Source: Bacteroidetes bacterium 43-16
GTDB lineage: Bacteria > Bacteroidota > Bacteroidia > Chitinophagales > Chitinophagaceae
Direction of reading: 5' to 3'
DNA: 64,000 bases
Assembly: GCA_001897525.1 (NCBI GenBank)
Contig: MKTB01000017.1
Coordinates: 62,001-126,000 of the forward strand
The position numbers were made by a program, and so were the translations under genes. Under the pieces are notes generated by a model. It had not been told where the DNA came from, did not search any database, and saw only the letters and a list, made by a program, of their open reading frames with translations. This document shows, piece by piece, positions 36,140 through 44,683 of the stretch (its first letter is position 1; each line of letters starts with the position of its first letter).

Positions 36140-36736
36140 ATGGCATATAAGAAGATTGAAACTTATGATGAACAGGTGACCAATAATCTGGCCGGCTTGT
36201 ACAAGTCTGTAATTGCAGAACTAGGGGAAGACCCGGCAAGAGAGGGCCTGGAGAAGACACCGGAAAGAATGGCTAAGGCGATGCAGTATTTAACGCAGGG
36301 CTACCAGCAGGATGCGCATGAGATACTGAATAGTGCAAAGTTTAAGGAAGATTATAATGAAATGGTGATTGTGAAAGACATCGAGTTGTATTCTATGTGT
36401 GAACACCACCTGCTGCCCTTTATAGGTAAAGCGCATATTGCATATATCCCTAACGGCTATATTACCGGTCTGAGCAAGCTGGCGCGTGTGGTGGACTGCT
36501 TTGCACGCAGGCTGCAGGTACAGGAACGCCTGACCGACCAGATACTGGCGGCCATCCAGGATACGCTGGCACCACAGGGGGTTGCAGTAGTTATAGAAGC
36601 CAAACATATGTGTATGATGATGCGTGGGGTTCAGAAGCAAAACAGCAGTACGACGACTTCTGCATTCAGCGGTCAGTTCCTGCAAAATGAAACGAGATCA
36701 GAATTTTTAAGACTTATTTCAGCAGATTTGTCTTAA
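36140..36736 (+). CDS. folE: GTP cyclohydrolase I
   Basis: A 198-residue enzyme opening the GTP imidazole ring to form dihydroneopterin triphosphate, first step to folate, queuosine and tetrahydrobiopterin. The zinc ligands are in [11 protein letters not shown] and HMCMMMRG; other blocks are [20 protein letters not shown] and [10 protein letters not shown] at 36140 gives [16 protein letters not shown]. It shares the promoter with the PTPS/QueD gene. Confidence 0.95.
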   Translation: MAYKKIETYDEQVTNNLAGLYKSVIAELGEDPAREGLEKTPERMAKAMQYLTQGYQQDAHEILNSAKFKEDYNEMVIVKDIELYSMCEHHLLPFIGKAHIAYIPNGYITGLSKLARVVDCFARRLQVQERLTDQILAAIQDTLAPQGVAVVIEAKHMCMMMRGVQKQNSSTTTSAFSGQFLQNETRSEFLRLISADLS

Positions 36737-36782
36737 ATTAGCAAGGTTTTTAAATAAACAACAAAATAAAGAACAGTTATAT

Positions 36783-38132
36783 ATGAACAAAAAGTTATTA
36801 ATAGTAGTAGGTGGATTGTTACTTGCTTCTGCTACTACATTTGCTCAAAAGGCTAAAATAAAAGAAGCAAATAGGGCTTATGAAAAAGCGGCCGAAGAGA
36901 TGGTCAAAGCAAGTGCAATGAGTGCAGGAGATCCTAAAGGATTTAATTCAGATGCAGTTACTGAGCCATTATTGAAAGCTAAAGCCGCTGCTGATGAAGC
37001 GGTGGTAAATGCTGAAACAGCTAATAATGCGGATGCCTGGTTTGCAAAAGGGGTTACTTATATTGAGTTATCTCGTGTGCCAAAGTTTGCCGATAAAAAA
37101 TATTACAATGAAGGGATCGAAGCTTTGAAAAAAGCATTTAGCATCAATCCTAAAGTTGTCAACAAAGAAGGTGCAGAGAACAGTATTTTCAATGCAGGTA
37201 TTTTTGCCTTCAACGGTGCCCTGGGCGAGTTGAATGAAGGTAATTATGATGCGCTTTTTAAAGCATTAAATACAGCCAGAGATGCGTTTGCCTTCAACGA
37301 TAAAAAACTGTTCAAAGACAGGAAAGACAGGGATACTTTACTGGCAGATATTGACTATTACGAAGGTTTTGGTTACTACTCCAAGAAAGATTACCCTAAA
37401 GCGATCACTGTATTAGAAGAAGCGCTTAAGAACCCGATCACCCAGGGTAAATTAGATCCATACCGGATCCTGGCCTTTTCTTATGGTGAAGTGAAAAACG
37501 CGGACAAGCAAATTGCCACTATCGAAGCGGCTAAGAAAAAGTTTCCGAACAATAAGGACCTGGAAGCAGATGAACTGAACTATTTCATTACGCAGGGTAA
37601 AGAAACGGACCTGATCAATAAGTTTGAAGGTGCTGTTGCCAAAGAGCCTAACAACTCTTTATATGTAAACAACCTGGCTGTACTGTACCGTAACATGGGT
37701 ATGGAGAAAAACGGGAAGTTTGCCGACAATGCATCTGAATGGCATAAGAAAGCGGAAGATCAAATGAAGAAAGCGATCGAGCTGGAGCCGAACAATGCTA
37801 TTTACAATTATAACCTGTCTACAATTTATGTCATTAAAGGTGATTATGTAGCCAATAAAATGAATAGCCTGGGCACTTCTAAAACCGATAATCAGAAGTA
37901 TGATGAAATGGTGAAGATCAGGAAAGGTTATTTGGACCAGGCCATTGCAGCATTAAGTAAAATGGAGTCTATACTGGAGCCTAAGCTGAAGAATAAAACA
38001 ATTAATCCGGAAGAAAAAGGATACTTGTTTGAAGGAATCCAGACCATGGCACGTATTTATGCGCAAATGAATAATGCGGATAAAGCAAAAGAATACAATG
38101 AAAAATTAAGAGAATACGAGGACAAGTTCTAG
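36783..38132 (+). CDS. Exported TPR-repeat protein
   Basis: A 449-residue protein with signal peptide MNKKLLIVVGGLLLASATTFA. It contains helical repeats of TPR type, such as AWFAKGVTYIELSRVPKFAD, YYEGFGYYSKKDYPKAITVL and NNLAVLYRNMGMEKNG, ending in a helical Lys/Glu-rich tail. It is periplasmic and probably scaffolds another protein. It is transcribed toward the MoxR cluster but is separated from it by a terminator. Confidence 0.8.
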   Translation: MNKKLLIVVGGLLLASATTFAQKAKIKEANRAYEKAAEEMVKASAMSAGDPKGFNSDAVTEPLLKAKAAADEAVVNAETANNADAWFAKGVTYIELSRVPKFADKKYYNEGIEALKKAFSINPKVVNKEGAENSIFNAGIFAFNGALGELNEGNYDALFKALNTARDAFAFNDKKLFKDRKDRDTLLADIDYYEGFGYYSKKDYPKAITVLEEALKNPITQGKLDPYRILAFSYGEVKNADKQIATIEAAKKKFPNNKDLEADELNYFITQGKETDLINKFEGAVAKEPNNSLYVNNLAVLYRNMGMEKNGKFADNASEWHKKAEDQMKKAIELEPNNAIYNYNLSTIYVIKGDYVANKMNSLGTSKTDNQKYDEMVKIRKGYLDQAIAALSKMESILEPKLKNKTINPEEKGYLFEGIQTMARIYAQMNNADKAKEYNEKLREYEDKF

Positions 38133-38157
38133 TAGTTTCTTAATTAAATAATATACA

Positions 38158-38230
38158 AGCCGTTATTTTTCCGGTGTTTTCGACTGATGGTCGTTAATAC
38201 TGTGGAAATAACGGCTTTTTCGCATATTTT
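38158..38230 (+). terminator. Terminator of the TPR gene
   Basis: AGCCGTTATTT (38158-38168) pairs with AAATAACGGCT (38216-38226) around a long loop, then TTTT. The loop of 47 bases is unusually long. Confidence 0.65.
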
Positions 38231-38329
38231 TATTGGTATCTACCTGCTTTTTATCATATTTTTTGCAGGAAAAATGAATAAATTGCGCCATATTGTGTGA
38301 TAGATTAATCTAAGAAACATCAGACTTCA

Positions 38330-39337
38330 ATGGAATCAAGTTCAGTAGGCATGAATATCAGTGCCCTTAACGAGAAAATTAAAGAAAAGAGTGCCTTTAT
38401 CGACATCCTGAACCTGGAATTGAATAAAGCAATCGTTGGCCAGAAACATATGGGTGAAAGTCTTTTGATAGGGCTGTTGACCAATGGTCACATCCTTTTG
38501 GAAGGTGTGCCGGGCCTGGCAAAGACCCTGGCGATCAAAAGCCTTGCAGCTGCCATCGATGCGAAATTCAGCCGTATCCAGTTTACCCCGGATCTGTTAC
38601 CGGCAGATGTTGTGGGCACCATGATATACAATCCCAAAGAGCATAGTTTCGAGGTGCGTAGAGGTCCCATCTTTGCAAATTTTGTTTTAGCAGATGAGAT
38701 CAACCGTGCCCCGGCCAAAGTACAATCTGCCCTTTTGGAAGCCATGCAGGAAAAGCAGGTCACTATTGGTGATAAGACCTATAAGCTGGATGAGCCTTTC
38801 CTGGTGATGGCCACCCAGAACCCGATCGAGCAGGAAGGTACTTACGCTTTACCGGAAGCCCAGGTCGATCGTTTCCTGCTGAAAGTAGTGATCGGCTATC
38901 CAGAAAAAGAAGACGAGCGATTGATCATCCGTCAGAATATTAATCCTAAAGGAGCTCCTAAGGTGAATGCAGTGGTCTCTGCCAATGATATTATTGAGGC
39001 CCGCCAGCTGGTTCGCGAAGTCTATATGGACGAGAAGATAGAGCAATACATCCTGGATATTGTTTTTGCCACCCGTAATCCCGAGGAGTACAGGTTAGGT
39101 AAATTAAAGGCATATATCGCATTCGGATGCTCTCCCAGGGCGAGTATCAGCCTGGCCATAGCTGCCAAGGCTTATGCATTCATCAAGCACAGAGGCTATG
39201 TGATACCGGAAGATATCCGTGCCGTTTGCCATGATGTATTGCGCCACAGGATAGGGATTACCTATGAAGCGGAAGCAGAAAACATCAATTCTGTAAACAT
39301 TATAGATGAAATATTGAATGCCGTAGAAGTGCCTTAG
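38330..39337 (+). CDS. MoxR-family AAA ATPase
   Basis: A 335-residue ATPase. Walker A is LLEGVPGLAKTLAIK, Walker B is VLADEINRAPAKVQSALLEA, and the sensor and arginine-finger regions follow (VMATQNPIEQEGTYALPEAQ, then RFLLKV). MoxR proteins act as chaperones for VWA-domain partners. It begins the set of four genes 38330-42243 with DUF58, BatD-like and BatA genes, all on one strand and close together. Confidence 0.92.
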   Translation: MESSSVGMNISALNEKIKEKSAFIDILNLELNKAIVGQKHMGESLLIGLLTNGHILLEGVPGLAKTLAIKSLAAAIDAKFSRIQFTPDLLPADVVGTMIYNPKEHSFEVRRGPIFANFVLADEINRAPAKVQSALLEAMQEKQVTIGDKTYKLDEPFLVMATQNPIEQEGTYALPEAQVDRFLLKVVIGYPEKEDERLIIRQNINPKGAPKVNAVVSANDIIEARQLVREVYMDEKIEQYILDIVFATRNPEEYRLGKLKAYIAFGCSPRASISLAIAAKAYAFIKHRGYVIPEDIRAVCHDVLRHRIGITYEAEAENINSVNIIDEILNAVEVP

Positions 39338-39401
39338 ATCATACAAAGCCACGATTCACCGCATATTCAAATTTACCCGCTTTTAACAGCGTAATGCATC
39401 A

Positions 39402-40271
39402 ATGACCACAAGCGAGATTTTAAAGAAAGTCAGAAAAATTGAGATCAAGACAAGAGGACTGAGCAGCCATATTTTCTCCGGAGAATATCATTCAGCCTTC
39501 AAGGGCCGGGGTATGTCTTTCAGTGAAGTGAGGGAGTATATGCCGGGAGATGACGTACGTGCGATTGACTGGAATGTGACGGCACGTTTATCTGCTCCTT
39601 ATGTCAAGGTGTTTGAAGAAGAGCGGGAACTCACCCTTATGTTACTGGTGGATATCAGCCGCAGTTCGGTCTTCGGTTCAGATGCGATGAGTAAAAGGGC
39701 CCTGATCACGGAAATAGCAGCCGTACTTTCTTTTTCTGCCAGTACCAATAATGATAAGGTAGGCGTGATCTTTTTCAGTGATAAAATTGAAAAGTTTATT
39801 CCTCCCAAGAAAGGGAAAATGCATGTGCTCCGTATCATCCGGGAACTGGTCGCTTTAGAACCGGCAACCGACAGCCGTACCGATATCAGCGTTTGCCTGG
39901 AGTTTTTTAATAATGTCATTAAACAGCGCTGCATCGGTTTTTTGTTGAGCGATATGATCGCGCCTCCTTATGAGCAGGCCCTTAAAATGTCTGCCCGGAA
40001 GCATGATCTTGTAGGACTGCAGGTATTTGACAAACTGGATGCGGAATTGCCTGATGTGGGCATCATTGAGGTGAAAGATGCAGAATCGGGGCGTAGTGTC
40101 AGCATGGACACATCAGATAAAAAGACCCGGCAGCAGTACCAGTTTAGCTTCAAAAAACACCAGGATTATTGTAAAGATATTTTTTTAAGATCAGGAGCGC
40201 AGTTGTTGAATGTGCGTACCGATCAGGATTATATAAAGGTATTACAAAGCTTTTTCAGAGGCAGAATTTAG
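39402..40271 (+). CDS. DUF58 protein
   Basis: A 289-residue protein with the DUF58 signature GMSFSEVREYMPGDDVRAID then WNVTARL, followed by a VWA-like fold (LTLMLLVDISRSSVFGS) carrying a D-x-S-x-S metal site. It is the usual partner of MoxR ATPases. It lies 64 bases after the MoxR gene. Confidence 0.9.
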   Translation: MTTSEILKKVRKIEIKTRGLSSHIFSGEYHSAFKGRGMSFSEVREYMPGDDVRAIDWNVTARLSAPYVKVFEEERELTLMLLVDISRSSVFGSDAMSKRALITEIAAVLSFSASTNNDKVGVIFFSDKIEKFIPPKKGKMHVLRIIRELVALEPATDSRTDISVCLEFFNNVIKQRCIGFLLSDMIAPPYEQALKMSARKHDLVGLQVFDKLDAELPDVGIIEVKDAESGRSVSMDTSDKKTRQQYQFSFKKHQDYCKDIFLRSGAQLLNVRTDQDYIKVLQSFFRGRI

Positions 40272-40282
40272 CAGCAGAGCAA

Positions 40283-41227
40283 TTGAAAACATTATACTCA
40301 TATATTCAGCGATTCATGATCGTACTCGGCATCTGCCTGGGTACGGTGACGGCTTTTGCGCAGGCTAAAGCGACTGCCAGGAGCGATGCCAGGCAAATAG
40401 AGATCGGGGACCAGTTTCATCTTTTCCTCGAGGTGCAGGTGCCTGCCGGCAGCGGCAAACTATCCTGGGCGGCTATCCCGGAATTGCCGGGCCTGGAAAT
40501 TGTGGATACCGGAAGTGTTGATTCCGTATTAAACGGTAAAGACCTTATCTATAAGCAAAAGCTTACCCTTACCGGCTTCGATTCCGGTGTATATGTGATC
40601 CCTGCTTTTACATTTCCCTTGACTGAAGCTTCGGGCAATACCCTGAATGTAGTTACCGATACGCTTGCTCTTCATGTGCGTACTTTAGCGGTAGACACAA
40701 CTGCACCCATAAAACCGATTAAAGATATTGAAGAAGTTGAAAGAGACTGGTGGTCTTACTGGCCCTGGTTCCTTGGGGGGCTGATCGCCTTAGTCGTATT
40801 GGTATTATTACTGGTCCGCATTGTGAAGAGCATATCCAGGAAAAGAAAGTCGGCGGCCAAAGGGCAGGAAAAAGCAGACCAGAAAGCATTAAGGCTTTTG
40901 AAAGAACTGGAAGCAACACACTTTGAAGGCGAAGACGGGCAAAAGAAATACTTCTCTATGCTGACCCAGGTCATCAAAGATTATATAGAAGCGCGCTTTG
41001 GTATCTCTATCGCAGAAATGACCACAGACGAGTTATTGAAAGCTACCAAACAAAATAATGAATTGAGGCATTTAAGGGCTGAATTGAAACTTATTTTCAG
41101 GACCGCTGACCTGGCAAAATTTGCAAAAGCCACACCAGGCCAGGAAGCGCAAAGCGAATGCCTGGATGCCGCTGTGCTCCTGGTCCGTAAAACACCAATC
41201 GTACAAGAGGAGGGTACACCATCATAA
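40283..41227 (+). CDS. BatD-like membrane-anchored protein
   Basis: A 314-residue protein read from TTG at 40283; this start gives a proper signal peptide (basic start, then FMIVLGICLGTVTAFA). An ATG at 40316 would lose the positive residues. An exported beta-rich domain is followed by one membrane helix (WFLGGLIALVVLVLLLVRIV, about 158-178) and a cytoplasmic helical tail (LLKELEATHFEGEDGQKKYF). BatD/DUF4381-type proteins accompany Bat VWA proteins. It overlaps the BatA gene by one base. Confidence 0.78.
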   Translation: MKTLYSYIQRFMIVLGICLGTVTAFAQAKATARSDARQIEIGDQFHLFLEVQVPAGSGKLSWAAIPELPGLEIVDTGSVDSVLNGKDLIYKQKLTLTGFDSGVYVIPAFTFPLTEASGNTLNVVTDTLALHVRTLAVDTTAPIKPIKDIEEVERDWWSYWPWFLGGLIALVVLVLLLVRIVKSISRKRKSAAKGQEKADQKALRLLKELEATHFEGEDGQKKYFSMLTQVIKDYIEARFGISIAEMTTDELLKATKQNNELRHLRAELKLIFRTADLAKFAKATPGQEAQSECLDAAVLLVRKTPIVQEEGTPS

Positions 41228-42243
41228 TGCGTATTCCTTTTACTTCCTACCAGTTTGCCAGTCCCTGGTACTTTTTGCTGTTGTTGCTGTTGCCTGTAAT
41301 TTATTTGTTGTGGGAACGGTTCCGGAGTAAAAAGAACCTGAGCTATACTCTTTCCACCACCTTAGGGCTGGAAAGAGTTCCTGTGAGCACAAAAGCCAGG
41401 CTGCAACCTTATTTAAAATCGATCACCTATATTGCCGCTGTGTTTATGGTTATTGCCTTGGCCCGTCCCCAGGATACGGCCATCAATGAGGCTATTAATG
41501 CAGAAGGGATCGATATCATACTGAGCCTGGACATATCGCCGAGTATGGATGCGGAAGACTTAAAACCTTCCCGTCTCGAGGCAGCAAAGCAGGTAGCCGT
41601 TGATTTTATCAAAGGCCGCCCTTCAGACCGGATAGGCCTGGTGATCTTTGCCGGGGAGAGTTTTACTCAATGCCCCGCCACGATCGATCATAATGTATTG
41701 ATCGCTCAACTAGAAAGCCTGCACAGCAACCTTTTGGTGAAGAGTACGGCAATAGGTATGGGGCTTGCCTCTGCGGTCAATAACCTCCGTCATATGACCG
41801 GGAAGAGTAAAGTGGTTATATTGATGACCGATGGGGTAAATGAAGGTGGTACCATCAGCCCGGAGACGGCTTTAGAGATAGCACAGCTTTATGGCATTCG
41901 TGTCTATACCATAGGTGTAGGTTCTGCCGGGGAGACCTTTATGCCTGTTACCGATGAAAACGGGAATGTGATCTCGCGGCAGAGGATGCCGGTGATGATC
42001 GATGAAGCCATACTGACCAAGATCGCCAACGGTACAGGGGGGAAATATTTCCGGGCTACAGATAATGGCTCACTGCAGAAGATCTACAACGAAATTGACC
42101 AGCTCGAGAAAAGTAAAATTGAATCCAACAGCCTGATACAATATAAAGACTGTTACCGGCCTTTCCTGCTTATTGCAGTGCTTCTATTGCTGGCCCAATC
42201 TATCTTGTCTTTAACCTATTTCAGGTCGCTTACCAACTCTTAG
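41227..42243 (+). CDS. BatA-like VWA-domain membrane protein
   Basis: A 338-residue protein with an N-terminal membrane segment (YFLLLLLLPVIYLLW), a second hydrophobic segment near 60-75, a von Willebrand A domain (about 85-290) with MIDAS motif DISPSMD and KVVILMTDGVNEGG, and a C-terminal helix (FLLIAVLLLLAQSILSLTYF). It is the last gene of the set; the other Bat genes (batB, batC) are not present next to it. Role: envelope stress or folding, inferred from family. Confidence 0.88.
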   Translation: MRIPFTSYQFASPWYFLLLLLLPVIYLLWERFRSKKNLSYTLSTTLGLERVPVSTKARLQPYLKSITYIAAVFMVIALARPQDTAINEAINAEGIDIILSLDISPSMDAEDLKPSRLEAAKQVAVDFIKGRPSDRIGLVIFAGESFTQCPATIDHNVLIAQLESLHSNLLVKSTAIGMGLASAVNNLRHMTGKSKVVILMTDGVNEGGTISPETALEIAQLYGIRVYTIGVGSAGETFMPVTDENGNVISRQRMPVMIDEAILTKIANGTGGKYFRATDNGSLQKIYNEIDQLEKSKIESNSLIQYKDCYRPFLLIAVLLLLAQSILSLTYFRSLTNS

Positions 42244-42256
42244 CGTGACTTATGTT

Positions 42257-42619
42257 TTAGGCTTGCGCTTTTGCGCTTAAATAGTCTAAGATCAATTCCG
42301 GGGGTCTGCCGATGAAAGCCGTATTGCCGTCTATTAAAATCGGTCTCTGTAAGAATTGTGGTTGTTGCACCAGGATATCCAGGTAGGTCTCTTCATCGAG
42401 GGTTTCTGTTCCGAATTGTGCGATGAAGTCTTTTTCAGTTATTCTCACGATCTCCCGGGCTGGTAATTGTAATTTTTGTACCAGCTCCTGCAGTTCTGTT
42501 TTGCTTAAAGGATCTTGCACATACCATCTTGTCTGTATGGCCAATCCCGGGAATTGCAGGCTGTAATCCATCGCACAGCTACTTTTAGAGCAGGCAGGGT
42601 TATGTAATAGTGTGATCAT
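42257..42619 (-). CDS. ArsC/Spx-family arsenate reductase-like protein
   Basis: A 120-residue thioredoxin-fold protein. The active loop is HNPACSKSSCAMDYS; the family normally has CSKSR, so a second Cys replaces Arg. Later blocks RPILIDGNTAFIGRPPE match the ArsC C-terminal RP motif. It may reduce arsenate or act as a general thiol reductase; no ars genes are near. Confidence 0.8.
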   Translation of the reverse strand: MITLLHNPACSKSSCAMDYSLQFPGLAIQTRWYVQDPLSKTELQELVQKLQLPAREIVRITEKDFIAQFGTETLDEETYLDILVQQPQFLQRPILIDGNTAFIGRPPELILDYLSAKAQA

Positions 42620-42670
42620 CGGTCATTCGTTTTAATAAAGCTTATGTTCGTAGCGGGCAAATCCTGCTTC

Positions 42671-44512
42671 CTAAAATTTATTCTTTAACCGGGACAGGCT
42701 GGCCCCGTTTACGAAGAAACGATTGATCTGCTCCTCTACCTCCGGGTCCTGGATCAATGGCGGTGCATGATGCGGCTTCACCCGTGCATCAATGACCACG
42801 GCATCGCAACCCCAATGTTTGTTCTCATAAAAACTGTTGATCCCATGCATATCATGAGAAGGATTGCTCCGCGTAAAGGTCACCCATAAAAAATTGCTCA
42901 GGTTGGCTGCGGTAAAGTTGGCATCATCTACGATCACGATCATCGGGCATTCCTTCAGGAAAGGTGATTGGCCCAGGGCTGCTTGCAGGTATTGCATTTC
43001 TACAGCCACCTGCTGGCTGGAGACAAAAGCGCTCGCCTGGATGGCAATAATGCCCGGCATGACCAGCTGCGGATTTTTGAAACCACCGATCTCATAGAAC
43101 ACATTCGGTATCTGTGTACACAATTGTCTTTGCTGGTCCCCGTATGCGGCAAAGATCACTTTACTGCCTGCATTTAAGCCCGTACCGGAATAGTCCAGGG
43201 TATCAATCGTCGTATTGGTCTGGAAGTGAAGATCACGTCTCAGGTTGATTCTTTCCAGTATATATTTCAGGAATTCTTTCTCTTTATGTGTGCTCACGGG
43301 CTGGCTGTCTTTAGCCGTGATGAATAAATACTTGGCCAGGCTGAGCTGCCCGGTGCCCAGTATCCTGTTGGCCAGCGTGAGGATCTCCATCGGCTGCTTC
43401 GGGTTCTGGTAAGGGGTATAGCGTTCGCTGCCTATGGCAAAGAGCAAAGGATGTACACCTGCAGCATCTACTGCATGTACTTCTTTTACGCCCGGGATCT
43501 CAGCAGGAATGGCATCCCCGGTTAATTCATGAATAAGGTCGCCGAAAGCGGTATCTTCCTGTGGCGGACGGCCCACTACGGTGAACGGCCAGATAGAGTC
43601 TTGCCTTGCATATACCTTCCGCACTTTCATCAGCGGGAAGGGATGGGTAAGACTGTAATAACCCAGGTGGTCGCCAAAAGGTCCTTCGGGCTTTACGTCT
43701 TTAGGGTAGATGTCTCCCGTGATCACGAAGTCGGCATCTGCACTTATGGCATAGCCACCCTCATCATAGGCATAGCGGAACCTGCGACCGGCAAGCAGAC
43801 CGGCAAAAGTCAGCTCACTTAAGCCTTCCGGTAAAGGCATGACGGCCGATAAGGTATGTGCCGGAGGTCCTCCTACAAAAATGCTCACTTTTAAAGGTTG
43901 TCCTTTGCCATTGGCCTTGCCCTGGTGCACGCCTATGCCCCTGTGGATCTGGTAGTGCATACCGATCTCTTCATTGGGAATATATTTATTGCCCGAAAGC
44001 TGTACGCGGTACATACCCAGGTTGGCATTCATCAATCCCGGCTTATCTATATCTTCAGAGAAGACCTGGGGCAGGGTGATGAAGGCACCGCCATCCATAG
44101 GCCAGTGTTTGATCTGGGGAATGTCGCTGATCCTGATCTCCTTGAAATTTGTAGGAATATGTTTGAGTCTTTTAGGCAATGCTTTTAAAGCACTTAAGCC
44201 GGTATTCAGGTGCCTGAAAGGATGCCTGAGCGCTGATGCCGGATTGCTTTTGAGGGCGATGATCTCCTGTGTTTTTTCTATCGTATGGCGAAACAGGAAT
44301 TTGCTGCGTTCCAGGTTGCCGAAAATATTAGAGGCTGCTCTGAATTCAGATCCGATCACGTTTTCGAAGAGCAGGGCAGGGCCATTCATTTCAAATACTT
44401 TAAGGTGCAAAGCGGCCATCTCCAGGTTAGGGTCGATGGGCTCTGTAACTCTGATCAGCATTTTATTCCTTTCTAAATCCAAAAGACAATCCTCAAGACT
44501 ACGATGCAGCAT
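42671..44512 (-). CDS. UbiD-family decarboxylase
   Basis: About 613 residues from ATG at 44512 (MLHRSLEDCLLDLERNKMLI). This start fits the -7 box at 44532-44539; an upstream ATG would add a Cys/Tyr-rich leader. UbiD enzymes decarboxylate aromatic acids with prenylated FMN made by UbiX. Family blocks are seen: LGMYRVQLSGNKYIPNEEIG, HYQIHRGIGVHQ, EGPFGDHLGYYSLTHPFPLM, TVVGRPPQEDTAFG and FVSSQQVAVEMQYLQAALGQ. The length exceeds E. coli UbiD (about 500 residues), as in other Bacteroidota menaquinone-pathway versions. No ubiX is in the window. Confidence 0.88.
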   Translation of the reverse strand: MLHRSLEDCLLDLERNKMLIRVTEPIDPNLEMAALHLKVFEMNGPALLFENVIGSEFRAASNIFGNLERSKFLFRHTIEKTQEIIALKSNPASALRHPFRHLNTGLSALKALPKRLKHIPTNFKEIRISDIPQIKHWPMDGGAFITLPQVFSEDIDKPGLMNANLGMYRVQLSGNKYIPNEEIGMHYQIHRGIGVHQGKANGKGQPLKVSIFVGGPPAHTLSAVMPLPEGLSELTFAGLLAGRRFRYAYDEGGYAISADADFVITGDIYPKDVKPEGPFGDHLGYYSLTHPFPLMKVRKVYARQDSIWPFTVVGRPPQEDTAFGDLIHELTGDAIPAEIPGVKEVHAVDAAGVHPLLFAIGSERYTPYQNPKQPMEILTLANRILGTGQLSLAKYLFITAKDSQPVSTHKEKEFLKYILERINLRRDLHFQTNTTIDTLDYSGTGLNAGSKVIFAAYGDQQRQLCTQIPNVFYEIGGFKNPQLVMPGIIAIQASAFVSSQQVAVEMQYLQAALGQSPFLKECPMIVIVDDANFTAANLSNFLWVTFTRSNPSHDMHGINSFYENKHWGCDAVVIDARVKPHHAPPLIQDPEVEEQINRFFVNGASLSRLKNKF

Positions 44513-44531
44513 ACCTAAAAACTTTAGTTTG

Positions 44532-44539
44532 CAAATATA
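44532..44539 (-). promoter_or_regulatory. -7 element of the UbiD gene
   Basis: TATATTTG on the minus strand, 20 bases upstream of the chosen ATG. No clear -33 partner was found. Confidence 0.5.
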
Positions 44540-44595
44540 GTATATTGTACAGGAGGAAGAAGGGTAGAAAAGCAAAAAGAGAGGGCCGAAAAGTT

Positions 44596-44640
44596 AAATG
44601 CTTCCTGTACCCCGGAACAAGTCCGGGACAGGAAGCATTT
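44596..44640. terminator. Terminator after the TonB receptor
   Basis: AAATGCTTCCTGT ... CCCGGA, loop, TCCGGG ... ACAGGAAGCATTT. It is a nearly perfect stem of about 19 bp. Confidence 0.75.
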
Positions 44641-44683
44641 GATTGATTTGAGCCAGCTCTTGAGTTAAGATCAGCCGGGAAGA

